Positions 56,199-64,000 of a stretch of 64,000 bases of DNA are shown piece after piece. The notes below the pieces were generated by a model. That model saw nothing but the letters and a program-made list of their open reading frames with translations, did not search any database and had not been told where the DNA came from. The position numbers and the translations under genes were made by a program. This DNA comes from Brevundimonas intermedia (lineage in GTDB: Bacteria > Pseudomonadota > Alphaproteobacteria > Caulobacterales > Caulobacteraceae): the NCBI RefSeq assembly GCF_004614235.1, contig NZ_SPVH01000002.1:496001-560000 (forward strand), read 5' to 3'. The first letter of the stretch is position 1, and each line of letters starts with the position of its first letter.

Positions 56199-58283
56199 CT
56201 ATTCGGCCGCTGTATAGCGGCCGACCCAGTCCAGGATTTCCTGCTGCCAGTCGACCCAGGTGCGGGGTTTCAGCACCCAGTGGTTCTCATCCGGCACATG
56301 GACGAAGCGGCTGGGCACGCCCTGGCGCTGAAGGGCGGAGAAAGTCGCCAGACCCTGCTCCATCGGCACGCGGAAATCCTTGGATCCATGCAGCACCAGC
56401 ATCGGCTTGTTCCAGTCGCCCGCATAGGTTTCCGGGTTGAAGGCGTCGTACACGTCCTTGCGCTCCCAGCTCGGTCCGCCGAACTCCCAGATGAAGTTGC
56501 CGATATCCATGGCGTTCATCAGTTGGGGCACGTCGAATACCCCGGCGTGGTTGACCAGGCAGCGCCACGGCCCGTTCCACTTTCCGGCGATCATATTGAC
56601 CATATAGCCGCCGTAGGAGGCGCCCAGGGCGCAGGCCCGGTCTCCGTCGATCCACGGATTGCTCCCCAACGCCGCCGCCCAGCCCTTCTCCAGATCCTCC
56701 AGCGGCCGGTCGCCCCAATGGTCGTTGATGGCGTCGGTGAAGGCCTGGCCATAACCGGGCGAGCCGTGGAAGTTGATCATCACCACCGCATAGCCGGCGG
56801 CCGTATAGGTCTGGGGATTCCAGCGGTAGGAGAAGCTTTCGGTCCAGGGCGATTTCGGCCCGCCATGGATCAGATAGACGGCCGGATAGCGCCGCCCCTC
56901 GACCGCCCCGGCCGGCTTGAACACCCAGCCCTGCACCGGCTCGTCGTTCCAGCCGGCGAAGGTGAAGGCCTCGCCCTTGGGCAGGTCCAACTGCGCAAGC
57001 ACCTCGGCGTTCTGGCGGCTGATCTGGCGCGGTTCGCCGTTGGCATGAACGAAGATCTGCGCCGGAGCGACGAAGCTTTCGTGGGCGTATGCCAGGACGC
57101 CAGCGACCTCTTCATAGGACCCGGCCGCGCCCGTCCCGGTCAGCGGCGTGACCCGACCGTTGCGCGCATCGACCGAGAACAGCCGGTTCTGGCCCTCGTC
57201 CGCCGCCGAGACCAGCAGCGATCGTCCGTCGGTGCGCCATTGCAGGCCGCCCGCGCCGCGATCCCAGTCGGTCAGCTTCCGGGCGCTCGAACCATCAGCG
57301 TCAGCCACCCAGACCGCCGCCTGATCCCCGCCGACATTCTCGCGCGGCGCCGAAAGCCAGGCCAGTTGGCGACCGTTGGGCGAGAAGACAGGATTGCCGT
57401 CCGATCCCTTGTTCGCCTCGGTCAGGTTGACCGGCGTCCCACCATCGAGCGCCACTCGAAACACGTCGCTGTTGCTGGTGAAGGGCTCGCCCGCCCCTTG
57501 CGTCTGGGTTCCGTAGACCAGGTTCCGGCCGTCCGGCGAAATGTCGAAGCTGGAATCGCCCGCCGAGACATCGGCATCCAGACCCGCCAGCAGATCGCGC
57601 GGCTCGCCTCCACCCAGGCCCGAGCCGTTCAGCGGCTGGACGAACAGATGGGTGCGGCGGGTATCGACCCAGTGATCGAAGTCGCGCAACGGCAGCCGGT
57701 CATAGGACTGGATCGTCGATTTGCCTCGCTCATCCAGCCGCGTCTTGGTGCAGGCCAGGGTGTCGCAATCGACGAAGACCGAGACCGCCAGCACCAGCGA
57801 CTTGCCGTCCGGCGCGATGCGGAAACCCGAGACGTCGAACGGCAGGGTCGTCACCTGGGCCGCCGCCATGCCGGCCGCATCCGTGCGCCAGACCTGGTTC
57901 GACCCGCCCCGCGACGACAGGAAATAGATCGCCCCGCCGTCCGGCGCCCAGCGCGCGCCCGAGGCGCCGCCTTCCGAAATCGCCAGCCGACGCGGCTCGC
58001 CGCCGTTGAGGTCCGCCAGCCACAGGCCGTTGACGCCCTTGTTGCCATCCCAGTCGGTGGTGCGCACGGCGTAGACGATCTGGCGGCCGTCCGGCGAGAC
58101 GCGCGGCTCGCTGACCCGCTCCATCATCGCCAGATCCTTCAGCGACAGGCCGCGCGGCTGACTTTGGGATTGGGGCGCCGCCGCCTCGGCCGTCGCAGGC
58201 GCCGCCTGCTGAGCGAACGCCGGCGCGGCGGCCAGCATCAGGGTTCCAAAGGCGGCAGCCGCCATCCAGCGTGAACGCGTCAT
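56199..58283 (-). CDS. Secreted S9 peptidase (paralogue)
   Basis: A 694-residue S9 peptidase with a signal peptide (to about residue 25), propeller domain ('EPRVSPDGRQIVYAVRTTDWDGN') and hydrolase domain. Ser556 lies in 'GASYGGYM', the Asp in 'HGSKDFRVP' and the His in 'DENHWV'. The blocks 'VYLIHGGPKSPWTESFSYRWNPQTYTAAGYAVVMINFHGS' match its neighbour at 53315-55432 closely, so they arose by duplication; they now differ mainly in the propeller. Role: periplasmic peptide breakdown. Confidence 0.9.
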   Translation of the reverse strand: MTRSRWMAAAAFGTLMLAAAPAFAQQAAPATAEAAAPQSQSQPRGLSLKDLAMMERVSEPRVSPDGRQIVYAVRTTDWDGNKGVNGLWLADLNGGEPRRLAISEGGASGARWAPDGGAIYFLSSRGGSNQVWRTDAAGMAAAQVTTLPFDVSGFRIAPDGKSLVLAVSVFVDCDTLACTKTRLDERGKSTIQSYDRLPLRDFDHWVDTRRTHLFVQPLNGSGLGGGEPRDLLAGLDADVSAGDSSFDISPDGRNLVYGTQTQGAGEPFTSNSDVFRVALDGGTPVNLTEANKGSDGNPVFSPNGRQLAWLSAPRENVGGDQAAVWVADADGSSARKLTDWDRGAGGLQWRTDGRSLLVSAADEGQNRLFSVDARNGRVTPLTGTGAAGSYEEVAGVLAYAHESFVAPAQIFVHANGEPRQISRQNAEVLAQLDLPKGEAFTFAGWNDEPVQGWVFKPAGAVEGRRYPAVYLIHGGPKSPWTESFSYRWNPQTYTAAGYAVVMINFHGSPGYGQAFTDAINDHWGDRPLEDLEKGWAAALGSNPWIDGDRACALGASYGGYMVNMIAGKWNGPWRCLVNHAGVFDVPQLMNAMDIGNFIWEFGGPSWERKDVYDAFNPETYAGDWNKPMLVLHGSKDFRVPMEQGLATFSALQRQGVPSRFVHVPDENHWVLKPRTWVDWQQEILDWVGRYTAAE

Positions 58284-58410
58284 GTCTTAATCCCATAGCT
58301 ATTTGCGATCTTGATAGGGGGCGTTCGCCGCAACGCCAAGCGACCAAGGCGTCGCTGCCTGCGCCGCGCATCTTGCTCCCCTCGACCGAACCAGCGACAA
58401 GCGATCCTTC

Positions 58411-59265
58411 ATGGATTCAGCCCCTCTTCCCGCCCGACGCCGACCGCACATCGTCGATGTGCTGATCGCCGAACGTGCGCCGCGCCTGACCGCCTCGCCG
58501 CTGTGGCCTGTGCTGAGACCGGCGCTCTATGGCGTGCTGGGCTATGGGGCGGCGGTGCGGATGGCCGACGCCATCCAGCCGCTGTCGGGGACTGAGACCT
58601 TCGACTACGTCTCCGACCTGCTGAAGCTGAAGGTCACGACGACCAACCTTGATCGCCTCCCCGCGACCGGCCGCTGCATCGTCGTGTGCAACCATCCGAC
58701 CGGCATCGCCGACGGGGTCGCCGTGTTCGACGCGATCAAGCAGCGGCGCAGCGACATAATCTTCTTCGCCAACGCCGACGCCATCCGCGTCTCGCCCCGG
58801 CTGGACGAGACCATCATCCCGGTCGAATGGGTCACCGACAAACGCACCCGCGAAAAGACCCGCGCCACCCTGACCGCCGCCAAGGAGGCGTTCGAGGCCG
58901 AACGCTGCGTCGTCATGTTCCCCGCCGGTCGTCTGGCGCGCGAGAGGAACGGTGTCCTGACCGATCCCGAATGGGCGCCGACCGCCGCCTCCATGGCGCG
59001 CAAATACGACGCCCCCGTCGTCCCCATGCACCTCACCGGCCCCTACAGCCGCCTGTTCCACCTGTTCGACAAGGTCTCGCAGGAGCTGCGCGACGTGACC
59101 CTGTTCCACGAACTGCTGAACAAGGCGGGCAAGCCGTTCGGCGTCGATGTCGGCCTGCCCATCCCCGCCGACCGTCTGGACGTGGACGCCGCTAAGGCCA
59201 CCGAGGCGCTGAAAGCCTTCACCGAACGCGCCCTGGCTGCCGATCCCGACGCGGTATTCGCATGA
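58411..59265 (+). CDS. Lysophospholipid acyltransferase-like protein
   Basis: A 284-residue PlsC-superfamily protein. The conserved His motif is 'VCNHPTGIADGV' (His followed by Asp after five residues, as in OlsA/hemolysin-type members), with the later 'VMFPAGRLARE' glycerol-phosphate block. It likely adds an acyl chain to a lysolipid at the inner membrane. ATG 58411 is used. It overlaps tsaE by 4 bases and begins the plus-strand operon. Confidence 0.8.
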   Translation: MDSAPLPARRRPHIVDVLIAERAPRLTASPLWPVLRPALYGVLGYGAAVRMADAIQPLSGTETFDYVSDLLKLKVTTTNLDRLPATGRCIVVCNHPTGIADGVAVFDAIKQRRSDIIFFANADAIRVSPRLDETIIPVEWVTDKRTREKTRATLTAAKEAFEAERCVVMFPAGRLARERNGVLTDPEWAPTAASMARKYDAPVVPMHLTGPYSRLFHLFDKVSQELRDVTLFHELLNKAGKPFGVDVGLPIPADRLDVDAAKATEALKAFTERALAADPDAVFA

Positions 59266-59720
59266 AGATCGAACTGCCCGACGCCGAGGCCACCACCCGC
59301 CTGGGCCAGGCCATCGCCCCCCTGCTCGCGCCGGGCGACAGCGTCCTGCTTTACGGGCCGCTGGGCATGGGCAAGTCGACCCTCGCGCGCGGCCTGGTCC
59401 GCGCCCTGACCACGCCGGGCGAGGACGTGCCCAGTCCGACCTTCACCCTGGTCCAGTTCTACGAGTCCGATCCGCCCGTCGCCCATTTCGACCTCTATCG
59501 CCTGACACGGCCCGAAGAGGCGTTCGAGATCGGCCTGGACGAGGCGCTGGATGAAGGCTGCGCCGTCATCGAATGGCCCGAACGGCTGGGCGAGGAACCG
59601 GGCCGCTTCCTGGGGCCTGACCAACTCACCGTTACGATTTCGGAACAGGGCGAAGGCCGCCTTGCGACCGTTTCCGGCGTAGGCCGATGGAAAGAGCTGA
59701 TCGACCATGTCCGTTTCTGA
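59262..59720 (+). CDS. tsaE: tRNA t6A biosynthesis ATPase TsaE
   Basis: A 152-residue P-loop ATPase needed with TsaB, TsaC and TsaD to make threonylcarbamoyl-adenosine at position 37 of ANN-decoding tRNAs. Walker A is 'YGPLGMGKST' near residue 31-40; 'VPSPTFTLVQFYE' and 'HFDLYRL' are family marks. Its ATG overlaps the acyltransferase stop, and its end overlaps amgK by 14 bases. The order tsaE-amgK is conserved in many proteobacteria. Confidence 0.93.
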   Translation: MKIELPDAEATTRLGQAIAPLLAPGDSVLLYGPLGMGKSTLARGLVRALTTPGEDVPSPTFTLVQFYESDPPVAHFDLYRLTRPEEAFEIGLDEALDEGCAVIEWPERLGEEPGRFLGPDQLTVTISEQGEGRLATVSGVGRWKELIDHVRF

Positions 59721-60804
59721 TCGCGAACAGCTTCGTCTCGACTTCCTGGCGTCCGCAGGCTTAGGCGACGCCGTGCGCGCGCCCCTGCCCGGCGACGCCT
59801 CGACGCGGCGTTACGAGCGGCTGACGCCGGCCAGCGGCCCGACCCTGATGCTGATGGATCAAGCCCCCGCCGCCGAAAGCCCGCCCGCCGATCCGGCCTG
59901 GACGCCGGCCCAACGCCACGCCGCCGGCTGGAACGCCGTCGCCCGCCTGTCCGCCGGCCGGATCGAGGCCTTCGCCGCCGTCGCCGCCCACCTGAAATCC
60001 CTGGGCCTGTCTGCTCCGGAAATCCCGTCGCTGGACGCCCCGAACGGCCTGGCGGTGCTGGAGGATTTCGGCGACGCCCTGTTCGCCCGCGTGATCGAAG
60101 ACGGCGCCGACGAGACGGCGCTCTATCTGGCCGCCATCGAGGCCTTGGCCGTTCTGCACAAGGCCGGAACGCCACCCCAAACCCTGCACGGCCCCGGCGG
60201 CGACTGGCCGCTGCTGATCTATGACGAGACGGCGCTTCAGGGCGGTGCCGATCTGTTCGTCGACTGGTTGCCCCGGCTGGACGACCGCGTAAGCTTCGAC
60301 GCCGCCGCGATCGCCGACTGGCGCGCGGCCTGGGCGCCGATCGTCGCATCGGGCGCGGCCGGGGCCTCGGTGATGGCCCACCGCGACTATCACGCGGAAA
60401 ACCTGATCTGGCTGCCCCAGCGCGACGGCCCCGCCCGCGTCGGCATGATCGACTTCCAGGACGCGGTGCGCGCCCACCCGTCGTGGGACCTGCACTCCCT
60501 GCTCCAGGACGCCCGCCGCGATGTCGCGCCCGCGCTGGAGGCCGAGGCCTTGGACTGTTATTTCGCCCTGCGTCCCGGCGTGGACCGCGCCGCATTCATG
60601 GTCGACTATGCCGGGCTCGCCGCCCTGAACGAGGCGCGGATCATCGGCATCTTCGCCCGGTTGATCGCCCGCGACGGCAAGCCCCGCTACCGTCAGTTCC
60701 TGCCGCGCATGTGGCGGCATCTGAACGCCAATCTGGAACAGCCGGCCCTGGCGCCCGTCGCCCGCTGGTTCGACCGTCACGTTCCTGCCGAGGTGCGCGC
60801 ATGA
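59707..60804 (+). CDS. amgK: N-acetylmuramate/N-acetylglucosamine 1-kinase AmgK
   Basis: A 365-residue sugar kinase of the aminoglycoside phosphotransferase fold. It phosphorylates the anomeric carbon of MurNAc (and GlcNAc) in peptidoglycan recycling. The catalytic loop is 'HRDYHAENLIW' and the metal Asp is in 'GMIDFQDAV'; 'LPGDASTRRYERL' near the start is a family block. It precedes murU with a 4-base overlap, the standard recycling pair. Confidence 0.92.
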   Translation: MSVSDREQLRLDFLASAGLGDAVRAPLPGDASTRRYERLTPASGPTLMLMDQAPAAESPPADPAWTPAQRHAAGWNAVARLSAGRIEAFAAVAAHLKSLGLSAPEIPSLDAPNGLAVLEDFGDALFARVIEDGADETALYLAAIEALAVLHKAGTPPQTLHGPGGDWPLLIYDETALQGGADLFVDWLPRLDDRVSFDAAAIADWRAAWAPIVASGAAGASVMAHRDYHAENLIWLPQRDGPARVGMIDFQDAVRAHPSWDLHSLLQDARRDVAPALEAEALDCYFALRPGVDRAAFMVDYAGLAALNEARIIGIFARLIARDGKPRYRQFLPRMWRHLNANLEQPALAPVARWFDRHVPAEVRA

Positions 60805-61520
60805 CCCATGCTCCCAAGACCGCAATGGTCCTCGCCGCCGGCCTGGGCACCCGGATGCGCCCCCTGACCGACGACCGGCCCAAGGCCCTGGTCGAGGTCC
60901 AGGGCCGCGCCCTGATCGACCATGTGCTGGACCGATTGGCGGACGCCGGCGTCGACAAGGCGGTGGTCAACGTCCACTGGTTCGCCGACCGTCTGGAAAG
61001 CCATCTGGCGGCGCGCGGACGCGGGCCAGAGATCGTCATCTCCGACGAACGCGCCGAACTGCTGGAGACCGGCGGCGGGCTCAAGAAGGCCCATCCCCTG
61101 CTGGGCGACGATCCCGTCTTCGTCGCCAATATCGACAGCGTCTGGATCGACCGGGGCGATTCGTTGGCCGATCTGGTCCGCCTGTGGAACCCCGAGACGA
61201 TGGACGCCGCCCTGCTGCTGGCCCGCCGCGAGGGCTCCATCGGGTTTGAGGGCGACGGCGATTTCTTCCTGCGCGAGGACGGCGGCCTGGCCTTCCGCGG
61301 CGCGGCCGCATCGGCGCCTTATGCCTATATGGGCGTCCACATCACCCGCCCCGGCTATGCCGACAACGGCTGCGAAGGCCCCTTCTCCCTCAGCCCCCTA
61401 TGGCGCAAATCCGCCGCCCAGGGTCGTCTGTTCGGCTGCGTCCTGGACGGCGACTGGATGCACGTCGGCGATCCCCAGGCGCGGGATCAGGCCGAGGCGA
61501 AACTGGCGGGATTGGGGTGA
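60801..61520 (+). CDS. murU: MurNAc-1-phosphate uridylyltransferase MurU
   Basis: A 239-residue nucleotidyltransferase making UDP-MurNAc from MurNAc-1-phosphate, a bypass of fosfomycin-sensitive MurA. The signature is 'LAAGLGTRMRPLTDDRPKALV' in part (residues 11 on), with 'LLETGGGLKKA' and 'NIDSVWID' (metal Asp). It overlaps amgK by 4 bases. Confidence 0.93.
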   Translation: MTHAPKTAMVLAAGLGTRMRPLTDDRPKALVEVQGRALIDHVLDRLADAGVDKAVVNVHWFADRLESHLAARGRGPEIVISDERAELLETGGGLKKAHPLLGDDPVFVANIDSVWIDRGDSLADLVRLWNPETMDAALLLARREGSIGFEGDGDFFLREDGGLAFRGAAASAPYAYMGVHITRPGYADNGCEGPFSLSPLWRKSAAQGRLFGCVLDGDWMHVGDPQARDQAEAKLAGLG

Positions 61521-61538
61521 CGACCCCTCTTCTTTTCT

Positions 61539-61642
61539 CGTCATCCTCGGGCTTGTCCCGAGGATCCAGACTCCCGGTGTCGATTGCGGCCCACCGGCCT
61601 CGACGGAGTCTCTGGATCCTAGGCACAAGGCCTAGGATGACG
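61539..61642. repeat. CGTCATCCTCGGG...CCTAGGATGACG palindromic repeat
   Basis: Ends CGTCATCC and GGATGACG pair; inner arms include TCGGGCTTGTCCCGA and CCTAGGCACAAGGCCTAGG, each a hairpin of its own. It matches a widespread alphaproteobacterial intergenic repeat (from memory) and shares its ends with 3784-3959. Located between murU and addB. Confidence 0.7.
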
Positions 61643-61659
61643 GATTGTGAGGGCGGGGC

Positions 61660-64000
61660 ATGACGGTGAACGCCCCCGTGTCCTTCGATCCCTTTTCGGC
61701 GTCCAGCCCCCGCTGGTACGCCATCCCCGCGCACCGGCCGTTCCTCGAGGACCTGGCCGCCGGCGTCCTGGCCTGGCTGGGCGAGCTGCCGCCCGAGACC
61801 CTGTCCGACGCCACCATCCTGCTGCCCAACCGCCGGGCTGCCCGCGCCTTCACCGGCGCCTTGTCGAAACTGTCGGGCGACCGGCCCATCCTGCTGCCCC
61901 AGGTCCGCCCGCTGGGCGATTTGGAAGAGGACGAGCCGCCCTTCACCCCCGGCGCCCTGGGCCTGGATCTGCCGCCCTCCATCCCCGCCCTGACCCGCCG
62001 GTTCGAGATGGCGCGGATGATCGTCGAACAGTTCGACAACACGCTGACGCCAATGCGCGCGCTGGACCTGGCGGATGCGCTCGGCGGCTTCCTGGATTCC
62101 TGCCAGCTGGAAGAAATCCCCAACCCCGAACGGATCGCGACCCTGGTCGACGGCGAGATGGCCGAACACTGGGAGCGGTCGGCCGAGTTCCTGGGCCTCG
62201 CCGTCACCGCCTGGCCCAAACGCCTCGCCGAACTGGGTCTGGTCGATCCGGCCTGGCGCCGCGCCACCCTGCTGCGCCGCCTCGCCGAACTGTGGGACGC
62301 CCACCCCCCGACGCAGGCCGTCATCGCCGCCGGTTCGACCGGCACCGTCCCCGCCGCCGGCGACGTGCTGAAGGCCGTGGCCAAGGCGCCGCTGGGCTGC
62401 GTCGTCCTGCCCGGCCTCGACCTCGATCTGGACCCAACCGTCTGGGACCGGCTGGACGAACAGCATCCGCAAAGCGCGATGAAACGGCTGCTGGATCGCT
62501 GCGAGATTGCACGCGAGAGCGTTCGCCCCTGGTTCCGCCCCGCCGTCTCTCCGGCCTTCGAGGCGCGTGGCCTGGCGCGTCAGCGACTGGTCAACGAGGC
62601 CCTGCGTCCGGCAGAGGCCACCGACGACTGGCGCGGCGCCATCCGCAACATCCGCTCGGCCGCCGTCGCGCGCGGCGAGGCCCGCGACCCCATCGCAGAG
62701 GGGCTTCAGGGCCTGTCTCTGCTGACCGTCCGCGCCGAGGAGGAGGCCGCGACCGCCATCGCCCTGATGATGCGCGAAACGCTGGAAACGCCCGGCCGGA
62801 CCTGCGCCCTGGTCACGCCGGATCAGGCCCTGGGTCGCCGTGTCGCCGCCCGTCTGGAACGCTGGGGCGTCATCCCCGATTCCTCGGCCGGCGCCCCCCT
62901 GTCGCGCCTGCCCGCCGGCGCCCTGGTCGATCTGTGTGCCCGCTGGATCGCCGATCCGGTCCAGCCCCATCTGCTGCTGGCCGTCGTCAAACATCCGCTG
63001 GCCCGGTTCGACCTGGGCGACGCCGCTCAAGCTGCCGCCGTCGCCGCGCTGGAGGAACACGCCCTGCGCGGCCCCCGCCCGCGCGACTTCGCCGCCATCC
63101 ATCGCCGCCTGCTGGAGGCGGTCCAGCCTGACCGGCGCGGCAAGGCCCCGCCCGAGTGGAAGCGCGAGCGCCTGTCGGCCGCCACGCGCCTGGTCGATCA
63201 TCTGCAAACCGCCGTCGAGGCCGCGACCGCCGCCTTCACGCCTGACGCCGATCTGAACCTGGCCGCCTCGGCCCTGACCCGCCTGATCGAAACCCTGGCG
63301 GGCCAGAACGCATGGGCCGGTCCCGACGGCGAGGCCGCAGCCGGCCTCCTGTCCGGCCTGATCGACGGCGGGGCGTCGTTGGGCCGTATCCGCCGCGCGG
63401 AACTGGCCGAACTGGTCACGTCCCTGGTCAAGGAAAACGTCGTGCGGACCGGCGGGGCGACCCATCCGTCGCTGCGGATTCTCGGGGCCATCGAGGCCCG
63501 CCTGGTGCGCGCCGACCGGATGATCCTGGCCGGGCTGGAGGAAGGCGTCTGGCCCCAGGCGGCGCCGACCGATCCCTTCCTGTCGCGCCCGATGCGAAAA
63601 GCGCTCGGCCTGCCCCCGCCCGAACGCCGCCTGGGTCAGACGGCGCAGGACTTCGTCCAGGCCGCCTGCGCCGACGAGGTGATCCTGGTCCACAGCGACC
63701 GGCGCGGCGGCCAGCCGGCCGTGCGTTCGCGCTGGCTGTGGCGGCTGGAGATGCTGACGCGCGGCGCAGACGCCAAGGACACGCCGGTCGCCATCGCCCG
63801 GCCGGCCGCCGTCATCGACTGGGCCCGCGCTTTGGACGCACCCCCGCCCGGACCGCCGCGCTTCGCCAAACGACCCGAGCCGCGCCCGCCGGTGCATCGC
63901 CGTCCGCGCAGCCTCTATGTCACCCGGATCGAGCGGTGGGTGCGCGACCCCTACGCCATCTACGCCCTGTGGGTGCTGGGGCTGGAGGCGATGGAGCGTC
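61660..64000 (+). CDS. addB: Double-strand break repair protein AddB (partial)
   Basis: The first 780 codons of AddB, open to the window edge. AddB with AddA forms the helicase-nuclease that resects DNA ends for RecA loading. The sequence shows 'ILLPNRRAARAF' (residues 48-59), 'LPQVRPLGD', 'EEEAATAIALMMRETLE', 'ERLVRADRMILAGLEEGVWP' and 'DPFLSRPMR', all AddB landmarks, and ends in 'WVRDPYAIYALWVL', the beginning of the C-terminal nuclease domain. The canonical Walker A of some AddB proteins is not evident, as in other alphaproteobacteria. ATG 61660 follows GGGCGGGG. Confidence 0.93.
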   Translation, partial: MTVNAPVSFDPFSASSPRWYAIPAHRPFLEDLAAGVLAWLGELPPETLSDATILLPNRRAARAFTGALSKLSGDRPILLPQVRPLGDLEEDEPPFTPGALGLDLPPSIPALTRRFEMARMIVEQFDNTLTPMRALDLADALGGFLDSCQLEEIPNPERIATLVDGEMAEHWERSAEFLGLAVTAWPKRLAELGLVDPAWRRATLLRRLAELWDAHPPTQAVIAAGSTGTVPAAGDVLKAVAKAPLGCVVLPGLDLDLDPTVWDRLDEQHPQSAMKRLLDRCEIARESVRPWFRPAVSPAFEARGLARQRLVNEALRPAEATDDWRGAIRNIRSAAVARGEARDPIAEGLQGLSLLTVRAEEEAATAIALMMRETLETPGRTCALVTPDQALGRRVAARLERWGVIPDSSAGAPLSRLPAGALVDLCARWIADPVQPHLLLAVVKHPLARFDLGDAAQAAAVAALEEHALRGPRPRDFAAIHRRLLEAVQPDRRGKAPPEWKRERLSAATRLVDHLQTAVEAATAAFTPDADLNLAASALTRLIETLAGQNAWAGPDGEAAAGLLSGLIDGGASLGRIRRAELAELVTSLVKENVVRTGGATHPSLRILGAIEARLVRADRMILAGLEEGVWPQAAPTDPFLSRPMRKALGLPPPERRLGQTAQDFVQAACADEVILVHSDRRGGQPAVRSRWLWRLEMLTRGADAKDTPVAIARPAAVIDWARALDAPPPGPPRFAKRPEPRPPVHRRPRSLYVTRIERWVRDPYAIYALWVLGLEAMER

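Overview
The window looks like a piece of an alphaproteobacterial chromosome of the Caulobacteraceae type, most likely Brevundimonas. This is inferred from very high G+C, the gene order tsaE-amgK-murU-addB, paired secreted S9 peptidases and the overall protein style; no taxonomic search was run. The chromosome is interrupted by one apparently complete tailed prophage of about 42.9 kb, inserted in the 3' half of a tRNA-Leu(CAA) gene. There is no rRNA and no CRISPR array.

Left host flank (1-6724): small unrecognised genes (a lipoprotein, a secreted protein, a four-helix membrane protein), a secreted isoaspartyl peptidase/asparaginase, a fumarylacetoacetate hydrolase family enzyme, a DUF1453-like membrane protein and a protein of unknown role. 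Several interspersed palindromic repeats lie between them.

Prophage (attL 6757-6809, attR 49675-49727): the tRNA is intact at the left, and a 42-bp exact copy of its 3' end lies just after the integrase at the right. From left to right the prophage holds: a short plus-strand cargo pair; a terminator-bounded minus-strand cargo gene; a lysis cassette (coiled-coil membrane protein, holin-like protein, muramidase, overlapping Rz/Rz1 spanins); a plus-strand cargo island with an alpha/beta-hydrolase-TPR protein; then a long minus-strand morphogenesis operon read from right to left. That operon runs terminase small and large subunits, gpW, portal, protease-capsid fusion, decoration protein, head-tail connectors, tail tube, tail chaperones with a -1 frameshift, tape measure, tail tip, and a tail fibre with an SGNH esterase domain. 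Further right are the primase and P-loop helicase-like ATPase genes beside a candidate iteron origin, an adenine methyltransferase, a Cro-position HTH protein and an S24-type repressor. A plus-strand early operon follows (ParB-MucR fusion, DexA-like exonuclease, TetR-HTH protein, GNAT, several small proteins), then excisionase and tyrosine integrase. Two control regions flank the repressor, each carrying 13-bp TGAC-N5-GTCA operators in head-to-tail register.

The most unusual signal is a 15-bp palindrome, GCGAACGSCGTTCGC. It occurs nine times (seven exact, two with one end base changed), spaced 2.5-5.4 kb apart from 16.5 to 46.2 kb and only inside the prophage. Eight of the nine copies are inside genes, always in the same codon phase (Ala/Thr-Asn-Gly/Ala-Val-Arg). 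Together with the 847-residue ParB-MucR fusion encoded by the phage, this suggests a dispersed site system read by a phage DNA-binding protein. The link between protein and sites is an inference.

Right host flank (49728-64000): an esterase lipoprotein, an AsmA-family protein, a small periplasmic protein, two paralogous secreted S9 peptidases with a Phd/VapC toxin-antitoxin pair between them, a lysophospholipid acyltransferase-like protein, and the tsaE-amgK-murU-addB cluster (tRNA t6A modification, peptidoglycan sugar recycling, recombination repair). addB runs off the end of the window.
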